Below are positions 1 to 11,065 of a DNA stretch of 64,000 bases, piece by piece (the first letter of the stretch is position 1; every line of letters starts with the position of its first letter). Made by a program: the position numbers and the translations under genes. This stretch comes from Corallium rubrum (lineage: Eukaryota > Cnidaria > Anthozoa > Scleralcyonacea > Coralliidae): assembly GCA_964035015.1 (NCBI GenBank), contig OZ035997.1:63153904-63217903 (forward strand), written 5' to 3'. The notes beneath the pieces are model-generated. The model was not told the DNA's origin and ran no database searches. It worked only from the letters and a program-made list of their open reading frames with translations.

Positions 1-12
1 GCGTACTTTATG

Positions 13-915
13 TTAGAAGTTACAGTACAGTTTCTTAAAGGTTTTCTTATATTTTGGCAAACGCCAAAGATAGATAAACGGATTGACAGCAAAATTACTG
101 TTTAGTAAAACAAGGAAAATTAGATCTACAACAAAGCTAATACGTCCCTCCATAAGAACATTTTTCGAAAGTGCTTTTACTAACATAATGGACAAAACTG
201 GGAGCAAAGTTAACATTAGAGTAGCACACACGATGGCAAGCGTTGAAAGAAAGCGTTTTTCATTCTCTAATCGACTTTCAATTGTCCTTAAAGTTGCTTG
301 GCTGGTGTCTTGTCTCCTCAGGAATTGTTGCCGTTGTTTCTTTAACGAAATGTAGGTAGCGAGATAGAAAAGTTGAGTGAGTAGAAACAGTGGTCCTGTG
401 TACATCACTGTAGCAAAGAGATACTTGGAGCTGTTTTGATCAAATAGACAAAAATAATTCACTAAACCCTCAATCCATAGATGAACGAGCCATATTGCAC
501 ACAGCCAGTAACGACAAACTGGAGTTGTGATCCGCACACGATGCCATAAAGGATAAGCTACAGAACAGAAGCGTTCAATGGACAGACTCAAAAAAGATAG
601 CGGAGATATGGTCATGATCACCATTAAAACTTTCCATATAATGTCACAAAAATCAGGTGTTGTGCATTTCATTGCGCATGCTGTTGTGATTATCCATACG
701 AATGACGCCAACATATCAATTACTGCAATGTTGAGGATGAATGATGACGAAGATGTTTTAAAAGTTTTGAGAGGGTCTTTAACGTGTGCGACGATCAAAA
801 GAAGATTTGCTACAAAGCCAATGAGGGGTAAAACTGACGTTATTGCAATTGATGAGTATTTTTCCGCGTCACTATATATATAACTAGTATTCGTCTGAGG
901 TAGAGTCGTATTCAT
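13..915 (-). CDS. Rhodopsin-family (class A) GPCR, single exon, intact
   Basis: Seven-transmembrane receptor of 300 aa encoded without introns, expected at the plasma membrane. Seen: a short N-terminus with two N-glycosylation sequons (NTT at residue 2, NTS at residue 9); TM1 with GFVANLLL (the conserved N1.50); TM2 with NIAVIDML (D2.50); the TM3 end carrying ERF where most family members have DRY; TM7 with NPFIY (the NPxxY motif). TM6 has TLLPV but lacks the usual CWxP tryptophan. The C-tail after TM7 is very short, about 18 residues, and ends in a cysteine-containing motif. The ATG at 915 is the only in-frame start that leaves a complete TM1. The coding frame is open throughout, unlike the related copy at 4245-5130. 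The overall look is of the large cnidarian-expanded class A receptors (melanocortin/adenosine-like group). The ligand cannot be inferred. GPCR identity is certain; the subfamily is not. Confidence 0.9.
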   Translation of the reverse strand: MNTTLPQTNTSYIYSDAEKYSSIAITSVLPLIGFVANLLLIVAHVKDPLKTFKTSSSSFILNIAVIDMLASFVWIITTACAMKCTTPDFCDIIWKVLMVIMTISPLSFLSLSIERFCSVAYPLWHRVRITTPVCRYWLCAIWLVHLWIEGLVNYFCLFDQNSSKYLFATVMYTGPLFLLTQLFYLATYISLKKQRQQFLRRQDTSQATLRTIESRLENEKRFLSTLAIVCATLMLTLLPVLSIMLVKALSKNVLMEGRISFVVDLIFLVLLNSNFAVNPFIYLWRLPKYKKTFKKLYCNF

Positions 916-1244
916 TCTTTAAATGAGTCACCGGTCTTGTTCACGATCTGTTCGCGTGTTGGGAGAAGTTTCCCCGTTTTTCGGTAACGCTATAACAGGA
1001 AAGATTTTTAAATTTTATTTTAAAATTAGTTGTTTTATTTCTTTATCCACATATTGTGCACGTTTTTGTACAATGTAATGCTTAAGTTGTGCATGTTAGT
1101 GCAGACGTATGCGATTGTTTAGGCCGTTATAGAACGTCAAACCGAAGGTTCCATGCAGGTTTGATTCCTATCTGAGGGGCAGAAAAATTTCTACCTATAT
1201 CAACTTTTGACAAACGTCAACGTCCACTACTTAATTTTCTTGAA

Positions 1245-1246
<2 letters not shown>
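916..1246. other. 5' flank of the GPCR, no gene seen
   Basis: This 330-bp stretch upstream of the receptor start (minus strand) shows no coding potential or recognisable element. Confidence 0.4.

Positions 1247-1310
<64 letters not shown>
1247..1310. repeat. (TA)n microsatellite
   Basis: Uninterrupted TA dinucleotide run of about 64 bp upstream of the GPCR. Confidence 0.95.
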
Positions 1311-1314
<4 letters not shown>

Positions 1315-1457
1315 GTCTTCTGTTTGTACAAAATATTGTAAGTTTTAGCTGTCAGGCATTAGGCCGTTTTATCTGAAGAATGCCACATCTCGTAGTACGA
1401 AACTAAATAGTAATAGATATGCCTAGTCAAATTCCTTGAGTCGTTCTACCGCCATTT

Positions 1458-1458
<1 letters not shown>

Positions 1459-1522
<64 letters not shown>

Positions 1523-1535
1523 TATATATATATAT
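1459..1535. repeat. (TA)n microsatellite
   Basis: Second TA run, with one interruption (ttcata). The matching position in the duplicated locus, 5720-5848, also carries a TA array, so the array predates or seeds the duplication. Confidence 0.95.
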
Positions 1536-1559
1536 TGCACTTTTTTTATTTACACTGTA

Positions 1560-2330
1560 TTTGTTATTTAAGTCTCACTTTGTTTTTTTTGCTCGGTATA
1601 TATAAGTACTGGTTAATTTAAACTTAAAAACATATCAACGAATACATGACAAAATGATATTTATCGTATACCTAGAGGTATATATACTTACGTGTCTTTG
1701 AAGCTATTAAATTCGTATAAATAGTAATTTCTTTGGCGTGCACCTTTTAAAAAGACCTTCGTTCTAGTATCTTGTTTTCACTCAATGATATTTTACCACG
1801 CTTGTAGTCTAGGATCTTTATTGTCATCACTATAGATCTGACTAAAGTTAATTTTAGCATGAGTGACATGTATTAATGGCTGCAAGTAATACAAGATGGA
1901 ACTTAAAAATACATAGGACAGAATTTGATGAAGTTCCAATTAAAAATGTTTTAATATAGTTGTAATTATGTTGCCAAAAAACGTCCGTCTTTTTTTTCTC
2001 TTGTTTTGTACAGGTGCTTGCATAACTTATCGCGTTTAATTGAAACTAATATGTTGGAAATACAATACAACGTTCGAACTTAACGAAAAAACTCTGTTGT
2101 ATATTCTTACCGGCTATAGTTTAATCACAGCCTCGTCCCAGGCGTCTTTTTTGTGGAGGAGAAAGTCACGAAAAAATAATAATTTCAGTGGTGGGAAATT
2201 TAGCTCAAATGAAACAGCTTGTTAAACAGTGAAGACTCGGTCTGTCGTTTCTTGCGGAAGGTTGAGGCAGTCATTGGAAGTTCGGTTGTCTTAAGACTCC
2301 ATGTTTAACCTGATCGAGAAAAAATAACAA
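1560..2330. repeat. Upstream flank of GPCR copy A, duplicated at 5575-6535
   Basis: Long stretches match 5575-6535 in the same order and orientation: the segment with gtatatac..ttacgtgt near 1680, a later one with cttgttttcactcaatgata near 1771, and ttggaaatacaat..caacgtt near 2050. Together with the homologous receptor copies this shows a tandem duplication with a period of about 4.2 kb. The short open frames inside carry no recognisable domain. Confidence 0.75.
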
Positions 2331-2365
2331 AATGTATATCGTTCATGCTCTCTATGACATTTCAT
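2222..2365. repeat. Dispersed repeat shared with 9930-10083
   Basis: About 140 bp, including the 20-bp block cgttcatgctctctatgaca, recur at 9930-10083 in the same orientation with moderate divergence. No coding function is evident. Confidence 0.65.
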
Positions 2366-3645
2366 GAGCTTCTCCAAACATTAGTATTTTTTGAATTTAA
2401 TTTACGGTACAGTCTTTACAGAGTTTTCAACAGCAAGCTTCATTAATTTTTCTGAGTAAAAGTTTAGTTGACAGTTAGTATCGGCGGAATGTAAAAAGAT
2501 TTATTGCTTTCTATGCACACATAATATAGTTTTAATAATGGTACTGTATATGTATAAATTACATAGAACATACTATATTGCAAAGCTTTTGTTAATTAAA
2601 TATATTGAAAGAATGCTTTTGCCGAAAATGCACGGACTTATTTAATTAGGTTATAAGTCTTTAAAGTGGGACTGCAATCAATCTTCACATTGATTACATC
2701 GAGACCTTTATTACTTTCTTATGTTCCACGCAGGTACTGTAGTAGCTCTTAAAGCTAAAGGGTGTTCCGTTGCTAGGCAACCGGTTGCTAAGGACTTTCC
2801 TTCCGGTCGAAGAAATCTTTTCAACGAAAACATATTTTTGTTGTAGAATGTCGTTGGCAAAAACACTTGAAGAGTTGAAGAACTTCGGTACACAGACGGC
2901 GATAGATGGAAAAATAAACGAAGGACGTCGTCACGTCGAGATATTTGGATTGAATGCCGGAATTTAGAAATCGGACGGGCTGATGAACCATAAATCAAAC
3001 ATTCTGAAGACAGTGGACATCAACTTTTAACTTTGTATGTAGAACAACACGACTTCTCGAGCATTCTTGGCTTGGAACCACGGCTAAACTCGAAATTTAG
3101 CTGGCAAGATCCGATCAGGCAGGAGGAGTGCTCGCGCATAGGTTGAGTGGCATTGAGTCGCAAACCATGAGTTCGCAAGATTCCAATAATTCCCGCGAGA
3201 ATTTATCGAATGGTTACTTTTCTTTCGTTTACACCTAGGGAAAACATGTCTCCCAAAAAAGACGCTTGGATTTTATGAATAAACCAAAAATGACAAAGAT
3301 ATTCTATTTTTTGTTGAAAATATCCCTTAAACGGCCAAAAAGTTATTAAAATTTGCTCAATTGAAAATGGCATACATACTTTTTTGCACATAACAATTCT
3401 TGTTCTAGTCAAACGTCTTTAGCTAGCAGAACGTTTATGTTGGCGGAAATTATAGGTTTTTTACTTAACTCAATGACGTCACAATGACGTCACTGTATTC
3501 ACATATACTACGTGCAGGATATCTAGCATTTCCGGCATGGGGATCAAATTTGTAAAGCTCTAGAAGCTCTGTGGTCAAATCAAGTTTTCCCTAGCAACGG
3601 GTCAAAATAAATATGTCTGAACACCCTCAATTACACAGAACATAT
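2366..3645. other. No recognised gene
   Basis: The stretch holds only short open frames without recognisable domains. Two adjacent CRE-like half palindromes (tgacgtcacaatgacgtca) occur at 3473-3491, possibly a bZIP (CREB/ATF) site. No further structure is seen. Confidence 0.35.
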
Positions 3646-4047
3646 CATAGGCGTAGAGTTTTGTTTTTGTCTAGGGGAGCTGAAGTGCTGAACGGGCCCC
3701 GGAGGCATGCCCCCCCGGAAATTTTTGAAATTTAGAGTCTTGATTTTTAAGAACACTGAAGGTCATGAAATGTCATAAAAACTAGTTAAAATACAACACA
3801 TTTCAGCAATTTTTTGATTTTGTGTTTACTGGGTTGACTTATCACTGTATATGGGTGCTTTTGGCTGAAAGGAATGAGGTTGTAACAGTTACTTTAGCCT
3901 AACGGGTAACCTATAATATATTTGTGAATGATGATTGATGAATCCGTTGCTGCAAAATTCTTGGAAGGGCTCAGCCCCCCCCCCCCCCCCCCATCGAGAT
4001 TTCTCCGGGGGCTAAACCCCCTCACCTCCCCTACTCTACGCCTATGG
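3646..4047. mobile_element. MITE-like non-autonomous element with short TIRs
   Basis: The ends are inverted: cataggcgtagagt at the left and actctacgcctatg at the right, about 400 bp apart. The interior has G/C homopolymer blocks (cccccc at about 3711 and a C17 run near 3975) and gggggctaaaccccct close to the right end. There is no coding capacity. The structure fits a DNA-transposon-derived MITE. The superfamily is not determined because no clear target-site duplication could be fixed. Confidence 0.6.
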
Positions 4048-4244
4048 AACATATTGTTTCAGGACATGAACATACTGAAACATTGATCTTATAGTTAGGC
4101 GTTTTGAGAATCTTTTCTTCGTTTATTTCATGTTTAGTTTCAATGCTAAATAATTACACAAGTCGAACAAAGCGAAGTATGTCGCCGTCTCAAACAGCAC
4201 TTCTTACGTTGGAATAGACTATTTTGTGTCTAATGTGTACTCAA

Positions 4245-5130
4245 TTTACAGTACAGTTTTTTGAAAGTTTTTCAATATTTTTGCCAATGCCACAGATTGA
4301 CAAGTGGATTTATTGAAAATTTGATCTGGAACAACACTGTTAAGATCCGATTAACTAGAGTAAAATGATTTTCTTAACTTCTGTTAACCGAGTTAATGGT
4401 ATAAGAAGCTGATAGATCATCATAGAAAAAACTGTCAAAGCTATAGAATAAACCAAACTATTGATATTGTGAAAAGAAAGCATATCTCTTTTTGTAATCG
4501 AGTCTTGATGGTCCTTGAAGTCGTTTCGTTCATTTCCTTATTTGTAAGAATTTCCTTCCTCTGGTTCCTTATAGAAATGTTTAGAAGGAAGTAAAATATC
4601 TGAGTTTCCCTAAAAATTAGTCCAACGCACAAGTTACTGAGAGACGAGTATGTATTTTCGCCTAAAGCGGTATGTCTCAATCCATATAGCAACGCTTCAA
4701 AAGAAAGGTGAACGAGCCATATTGCACCTAGTCAATAACGACAAACACGAGTTGTAATCCGCGCACGATGCCATAAAGGCTAAGTCACGGAGAAGAAGCG
4801 TTCAATGGATAGACTGAAAAAGGATGGCGAAGACATGAGTACGAATACAATTGTAAAGTCTTTTAAACATTTGTCTTCCGAGCTCTTCAAAAATCCTGGA
4901 TCTCTTACTACGAGCAAGATGGAGATTACTACAAAACCAGACACGATAAGATCAATCACAGCAATATTAAGAACGAACGTTGATGACGAAAATTGCAACA
5001 ATTTGAGAGGATCTTTGACGTACGCTATTATTAAGGGAAGGTTTGCTGCAACTCCAGCGAAGGCTATTATTAACTGTACGGAATATCTGATTGCAGGCTC
5101 TGGCTGATAAAGACTTTCTTGACTGGATAC
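4245..5130 (-). pseudogene. Decayed tandem copy of the GPCR at 13-915
   Basis: Reading the minus strand in the receptor frame gives TM1 (GVAANLPLII), TM2 (NIAVIDLIVSG) and the end of TM3 (SLSIERFFSV), clearly homologous to the intact receptor. Seen breaks: no in-frame start ATG (an ATG near 5174 is out of frame); TAG replaces the tyrosine codon of the YPLWHR motif (about 4782); TGA replaces the tryptophan codon after RVCRY (about 4732); deletions shift the frame in TM6 after WFIL (about 4440); TM7 is eroded so that NPFIY is no longer recognisable. The final codons, still alignable to the KKTF..LYC tail, end at about 4250. It is a pseudogene created by the tandem duplication. Confidence 0.88.
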
Positions 5131-5574
5131 GTTGCTTGCCTGAGATTGATTAATAGTTTTCGATTTGTTTTCATAGTTTTAAAACTGTCTTTAGGACTTA
5201 GGAGTACCGAACTGTTTAATTAAAACCTGTCTATAAATGACTTTAAACTTATATTTACTGTGCCTAACTTTTATTGCTCTCTTTCAACCGGGGGGAGTGC
5301 ATACCACATGGCTTTGGAAATGTTGAGTTTCAATGTTTCAAAATGAAAAAAAAATCGAAATGTTGTTTACAGTATCTGTAAATGGAAGGCACTGCACTAC
5401 TTTGAGAAACTGCGCAGTGTTAATACTCGGAATTTATAAACCAAAGTTTGTTATATACGTCTTTGGTAGTTATTGCATTTCTTTTGATTTTCAAGGTTAT
5501 TTTTTACGTTTTGAGTTAAGCGTTCTTCGTTAATCATCTACATGTCTGTATTTTTGTGTAATTATATAAAAAAA

Positions 5575-6535
<961 letters not shown>

Positions 6536-6810
6536 AAGACGCCTGCTCAGGCGTTCACTCGGGCTACTGATTTCTGAAAGCTTCGCGTAGTCTGTGCGTA
6601 CTCTAGGCTATATGGCAATGGCAATTCATAATTGCATAGATTTTCACAAATAGAATATATGGTCTTATATGAACTGCTGCGGTGCAGGAAGTGCCGAAGG
6701 TTTGATAATGTAGTATAAATGTAAACAAGGCCTTGTTAAAAATATGATAGCCCAGCAAATAGCTTTGAGTAAAGGCATATTAGACACATAATATTTTTGA
6801 AAAAAAATTT

Positions 6811-6856
6811 TAATACTAACGTTTCGTTACTACACGTAACACCATCAGAGTGATAA
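6811..6856 (-). ncRNA. Hammerhead-ribozyme-like motif, core mutated (left PLE arm)
   Basis: The minus strand reads CTGATGG, a 5-bp hairpin GTTAC-gtgta-GTAAC, then GAAAC. It is the counterpart of 8818-8870, but the last A of the conserved CUGANGA box is G and the hairpin top pair is lost, so cleavage activity is doubtful. Confidence 0.45.
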
Positions 6857-7087
6857 TATTTACAAAGTATAGATCGGTTTAAGTAGCAAAACTGTTACAT
6901 AAATAGAAGATGAAGAGGTGTGAAAAAGGAATGTGTTAATGAGAATTGTTAATGAGGAAAACCTAGGTGTGAGTCGAGGTGAGATGTCGAGAAAGTGGGA
7001 GAGGTAAAAAAAATTAAAGAAAAACCCCAGAACTAAAAAAGTGTCAAAGGGAAAGAACGAATGTTAACATTAAGAGATGGATTCATT

Positions 7088-7866
7088 TTAGCAATGAGAA
7101 GGCTCTCGAAGAAGAAGAACTTCGAGTGGTGAAGAAGCAGAGGTAAAAATTGAGAAATCCTCAAAAGAAACTTCATGACCAGTTGACTTAGTGTGTGCGA
7201 GAACGCTAGATAATTGTGCGTGTGAGAGAGGCTTTCCTGTGTAGGCCGAAATATCCATATGATCTGAGATTCTCCTGTGTAAAAGACGGCAAGTTTCGCC
7301 TATATACGACGCCTGGCAGCGTCGGCACTTAAATTTATAAACTACATGAGATCTCAGTTTAAAGGGTAAACGATCCTTAAAACGAAAAACGTTGGATAGG
7401 CGGCGAATGGGCCGAAAGACAACGCGAAGCTGAATATGGGGGGGAAAAGCTGACGAAATTAGTTTAGAAACCTGTTGACGAATGATTTCCAGTGTAAGGT
7501 AAAACGAAAGTGAATAAGAATTTTGAAGCTGTACTACCAATTAGAGGTGATGGCGCGGAAATTTTATTGAGAAAAGTGCGAAACAATAGTCTAAGAAACG
7601 ATCTGGATATCCGTTTTGTTTCAAAAAATGTCGAAGTTTTCCAGTTCTTGGTGAAAAATACAATAGGAAGAGCTTAGTTTAAAGTACCGAAAGATCAGTG
7701 TAAATAAGACTTTTTTTAAAAACAACAGGAAGAAAACTAGTATCAAAATTGGTAAATAATCCAGTGAAAGTAGGTTTACGATAAACCGAAGTAACGAAAG
7801 ATCCAACGGAGCGATGAATGTTAATGTCGAGAAAAGGTAGTTTGTTGTCTGATTCAATTTCACATG
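7088..7866 (-). pseudogene. PLE reverse transcriptase C-terminus + GIY-YIG endonuclease (left arm)
   Basis: The frame from 7866 downward gives LPFLDINIHRSVG...SVYRKPTFTGLF, the diagnostic late RT motif of Penelope-like elements. After frame breaks around 7550-7690 comes an open stretch of 150 codons ending at 7088, with the linker (KLISSAFP..LRVVFRP), Kd-rich KDRLPFKLRSHVVYKF, and the CxxC-YIGETCR core (CRRCQASYIGETCR) of the GIY-YIG nuclease. The EN domain would nick target DNA to prime reverse transcription. It is 5'-truncated within RT and frameshifted, so it is non-functional. Confidence 0.8.
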
Positions 7867-7897
7867 TAATCTTAATGCAATTAAATCTGATTCAATT

Positions 7898-8585
7898 GTG
7901 AAATTGAATCAGACAACAAACTACCTTTTCTCGACATTAACATTCATTTACACTCTGCTCTTTCGGTACTTTAAACTAAGCTCTTCCTATTGTATTTTTC
8001 ACCAAGTACTGGAAAAATTTTTTGAAACAAAACGGATATCCAGATCGTTTCTCAGACTAATGTTTTGGCACTTTTCTCAATAAAATTTCCGCGCCATCAC
8101 CTCTAATTGTTAGTACAGCTCCAAAATTCTTACTCACTTTCGTTTTACCTTACACTGGAAATCATAGCCTTGAAATTCGTCAACAGGTTTCTAAACTAAT
8201 TTCGTCAGCTTTTCCCCTTATTCAGCTTCGCGTTGTCTTTCGGCCCATTTGCCGCCTATCCAACTTCTTTCGTTTTAAGGATCGTTTACCCTTTAAACTG
8301 AGATCTCATGTAGTTTATAAATTTACGTGCCGACGCTGCCAGGCGTCGTATATAGGCGAAACTTGCCGTCTTTTACACACGAGAATCTCGGATCATATGG
8401 GTATTTCGGCCTACACAGGAAAGCCTCTCTCTCACACACACAATTATCTAGCGTTCCGCCGCGTTCTCGCACACATTAAGTCAACTGGTCATGAAGTTTC
8501 TTTTGAGGATTTCTCAATTTTGACCTCTGCTTCTTCACCACTCGATGGTTCTTCTTCTTCGAGAGCCTTCTCATTGCTAAAATGA
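7898..8585 (+). pseudogene. PLE RT C-terminus + GIY-YIG endonuclease (right arm)
   Basis: Begins at the same RT position as the left arm (KLPFLDINI) but lacks the YRKPT segment. From about 8142 the frame stays open to 8585: EIRQQVSKLISSAFP, then LRSHVVYKFTCRRCQ, SYIGETCRLLHTRISDHM and the STGHEVSFEDFSIL tail. The endonuclease reading frame is more complete than in the left arm and slightly longer at the THNYLAFRRVLAH region. Without the RT core it cannot mobilise itself. Confidence 0.8.
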
Positions 8586-8817
8586 ATCCATCTCTTAATG
8601 TTAACATTCGTTCTTTCCCTTTGACCCTTTTTTAGTTCTGGGGTTTTTCTTTAATTTTTTTTTTCTTTATCTTACCTCTCCCACTTTCTCGACATCTCAC
8701 CTCGACTCACACCTAGGTTTTCCTCATTAACAATTCTCATTAACATATTCCTTTCTCACACCTCATCATCTTCTATTTATGTAACAGTTTTGCTACTTAA
8801 GCCGATCTTACTTTGTA

Positions 8818-8870
8818 AATATTATCACTCTGATGATGTTACGTGTCGTAACGAAACGTTAGTATTAAAT
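8818..8870 (+). ncRNA. Hammerhead-ribozyme-like motif (right PLE arm)
   Basis: CTGATGA (8830-8836), a perfect 6-bp stem GTTACG / CGTAAC with a TGT loop (8838-8852), then GAAA (8853-8856), followed by C-GTTA-GTA, which can form the very short stem III (AC/GU) with a cleavage A at about 8864. This is the arrangement of the minimal type I hammerheads known from Penelope-like elements, where they process element RNA. Stem I pairing is weak in this copy, so activity needs testing. Confidence 0.6.
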
Positions 8871-8945
8871 TATTTTTTTTAAATATTATGTGTCTAATAT
8901 GCCTTTACTCAAAGCTATTTGCTGGGCTATTTTTAACAAGACTTC

Positions 8946-9440
8946 GCTTCCCGCCTGGTACTTCAATCCCAACGATCGTAAACAAGGCCGTTTTTCTAAA
9001 AATTAAACAACGGATCTAATATATTTAGTAGACAAAATCTATAGTGTCGGATTCGGTGGGTTCAAGCGTTCCTTTTGATATAGAATTTATTTAAACTCGG
9101 ACAAACAGAAAATATTTAAACATGTTTTGAAACACATGTAATACGACACGCGATATCTAGACGTGCACTGAACAGTTCAGCATATTGATATCTTACCGGT
9201 ATTTGCTCTATTCGGTGCTTATTATTATACTTGCATTTTGTAGTTGTCGGACTATAAAGCAGCAAGGACAGGACCAACCTGTTTTGAAATAGCTCGTCAT
9301 CTTTTACGTACTAGGTGTATCGCGATCGCCGGCGTGTGCAGTTGTAAACATTGTAAAGCCTTTGTAAGCATGTTTATGATGAATTGAAGACTATTGTCAG
9401 TACTGATCAACTATAACCCGGTCACTTGCAAAACTATTCA
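8946..9440. other. No recognised gene
   Basis: No domain, long open frame or repeat boundary recognised. Confidence 0.3.
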
Positions 9441-10290
9441 AACAAGTAAACAACTGCGAAACAGTGAAATGTCTTGCAAATATTCAAAAACATCGATAAA
9501 ATGGCAATAAGAGCTTCGTTCAAAAGAGATATACTGATCATCTGGAGACAACTCGGTCAAACCTCGGTTTCGCAATTATTGAACATGACCGTTCTCTGAC
9601 GTCCTTCACTTCACGTCCTTCAGTTTAAAGTTTCCAATTATTTTTAATGCACCTTGATTCGCTGACAGTCCGACTACTCTGACATCTTCGTTCGAGACGA
9701 CTGCTGTGTAGTGTGCCAAGAAATGTCGTGGAAATATTTAAAAACATCGATAAAATGGCAAGAAAAGCTTCGTTCAAGGGACAACTCGCCGTGATCATGA
9801 AAGTGAAATCTCGGTTTCGCAAAGCGTGTCGGAAACAAGTATCGCGACGCAAAAAAAAAAAAATAATAACACGACCGAAGCCGAAACCTACACTCGTCTA
9901 CCTGTGCTAGGCCGAGTAAAGAAACCACTTGTTGAACAGTGAAGTCTGTCCGTGGTTTCTTGCAGAAGGTTCGTGCAGGTGCAATCATCAGTGGAAGCTC
10001 GGTGTCGCCTTAAGGCGTTTGATCAAGCTGATCGAAAAAAGACAAAACAACGTGTATATCGTTCATGCTCTCTATGACATTGACAAGCAAATTTACCAAG
10101 AAGAATATGGTCACGGGTTTAGGTTCACAGTGAAATGTACCACGCACCACCATATTTTTCGTTACGGTCAATTGTAAAGTTTTAAAATCATTTGCCAAAG
10201 TTTGTTCAAAAACCTTGGCTTTGCCTCGGTTTTCAACAAATGTTTCGGTGTTTGGATATCCTGATGAAACACTCCTTCTCATGTACGATA
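9440..10290. repeat. Locally duplicated and dispersed repeat block
   Basis: A roughly 90-bp block around acatcgataaaatggcaa occurs at 9490 and again at 9743. The 9930-10083 part matches 2222-2365. Short lysine/arginine-rich open frames here have no family match and lie in repeat sequence. Confidence 0.5.
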
Positions 10291-10383
10291 TGTTGGTGAC
10301 AAAGGGTGTGTTAGTTACATGTAACGTTGAGTATACGGTTTCCCTACTTTTACGTCAGTGCGTCTATATGTAAGTATGGTATA

Positions 10384-10535
10384 GTAGGTTAATACTGCCG
10401 AAACAGAGAACGTAAGTGGTCTAACGTTTCTAGCGAAGGCCCTTCGTCAGAGTTAAACGCGTTTCCCTCTGACGAAGGGCCTTCGCTCGAAACGTTAGAC
10501 CACTTATGTTCTCTGTTTCGGCAGTATTAACCTAC
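10384..10535. repeat. Near-perfect palindrome with hammerhead-like motif in each arm
   Basis: Arms of 69 bp (10384-10452 and 10467-10535) flank a 14-bp loop and differ at only a couple of positions. Each arm carries the conserved block ctctgacgaagg..cgaaacgttag seen at Penelope-like element termini. Confidence 0.85.
10467..10502 (+). ncRNA. Hammerhead-like core in palindrome arm
   Basis: CTGACGA (10469-10475), stem GGGC / GCTC (with one G-U) closed by CTTC, then GAAA (10489-10492) and CGTTAG. This fits the conserved hammerhead core CUGANGA-stem II-GAAA. In the facing arm the last stem base before GAAA is A instead of C. The stem III/cleavage position (GTTAGA) departs from the GUH rule, so it is probably a degenerate or inactive copy. 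Confidence 0.4.
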
Positions 10536-10869
10536 TACCATATTTCGATTGTTGTTTCAACACTGCCTACGCAGCACACTACTTTTATTACACCATATGT
10601 AAGTATTACTGACTCCTGACCAGGAGTCTAGCTTGAGGATAGTTTTTCTCTTATTGTCCAGTTTTGTTCATCAGTTAAAGCAATTTCTAATTTTATTTAT
10701 CAACAGAGTCACTGACAAATTGTGGTTGTGTATACTATATTGCAGCATTTCTAATTGAAAAGCATTTTTTAACATGATCTGATGCAAACATTCTGCTCTA
10801 CAAGTTTGAAGTAATCCCTCCATGCACTGTAATCACATCACATATTGATGATTTTTATATTCATTGTAG

Positions 10870-11001
10870 GAAGACAGCAGTTTTGAAATTGCTGCTGAGG
10901 AGCATTCAGATTTATTTCTATGTATCATGGTGAAGGTTGGACTACAAGAATCACCAAAGGTTGCAGTTGTTGCTGAGAAGTTGGTGATCTGCTCTGTATA
11001 G
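10870..11001 (+). CDS. Possible host exon left of the DNA transposon
   Basis: A strong acceptor (ttcattgtag) precedes 44 codons that are open until TAG at 10999: EDSSFEIAAEEHSDLFLCIM.. then KVAVVAEKL. A donor such as gtgatc after AEKL (about 10983) would leave phase 0, which matches the short terminal exon at 15968-16030 across the transposon. No domain is recognised. It may be the tail of an otherwise unseen host gene, and the evidence is limited to splice logic and composition. Confidence 0.35.
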   Translation, partial: EDSSFEIAAEEHSDLFLCIMVKVGLQESPKVAVVAEKLVICSV

Positions 11002-11065
11002 GAGATGGAGGTGTCGTTGCAGCCGCAGTTGCATTAATGGCTGTATACTATGTTTTTATGTTTGA

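Larger units (their letters stand above)
6733..8945. mobile_element. Head-to-head inverted pair of Penelope-like retroelement (PLE) fragments
   Basis: The left arm (minus sense, 6733 to about 7866) and right arm (plus sense, about 7898 to 8945) are inverted copies about 1.05-1.1 kb long. They meet at a 30-bp spacer and start at the same point in the reverse transcriptase (the LPFLDINIH motif). The outer ends carry cttgttaaaaatat / tatttttaacaag and the shared block agcccagcaaatagctttga. Both arms encode the C-terminal RT part, the linker and the GIY-YIG endonuclease typical of Penelope elements. Both end in a hammerhead-ribozyme-like motif, as known for PLEs. The right arm lacks about 114 bp present in the left (the YRKPTFTG region). 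Substitutions scattered between the arms show the palindrome is not very recent. Confidence 0.85.

Noticed and set aside
83..883. Plus-strand frames opposite the GPCR
   Set aside because: Antisense shadows of the receptor without domain content. The same holds for frames opposite the copia and gypsy elements.
9713..9910. Lys/Arg-rich small protein
   Set aside because: Lies within a locally duplicated repeat whose second copy is not open, so it is not supported as a gene.
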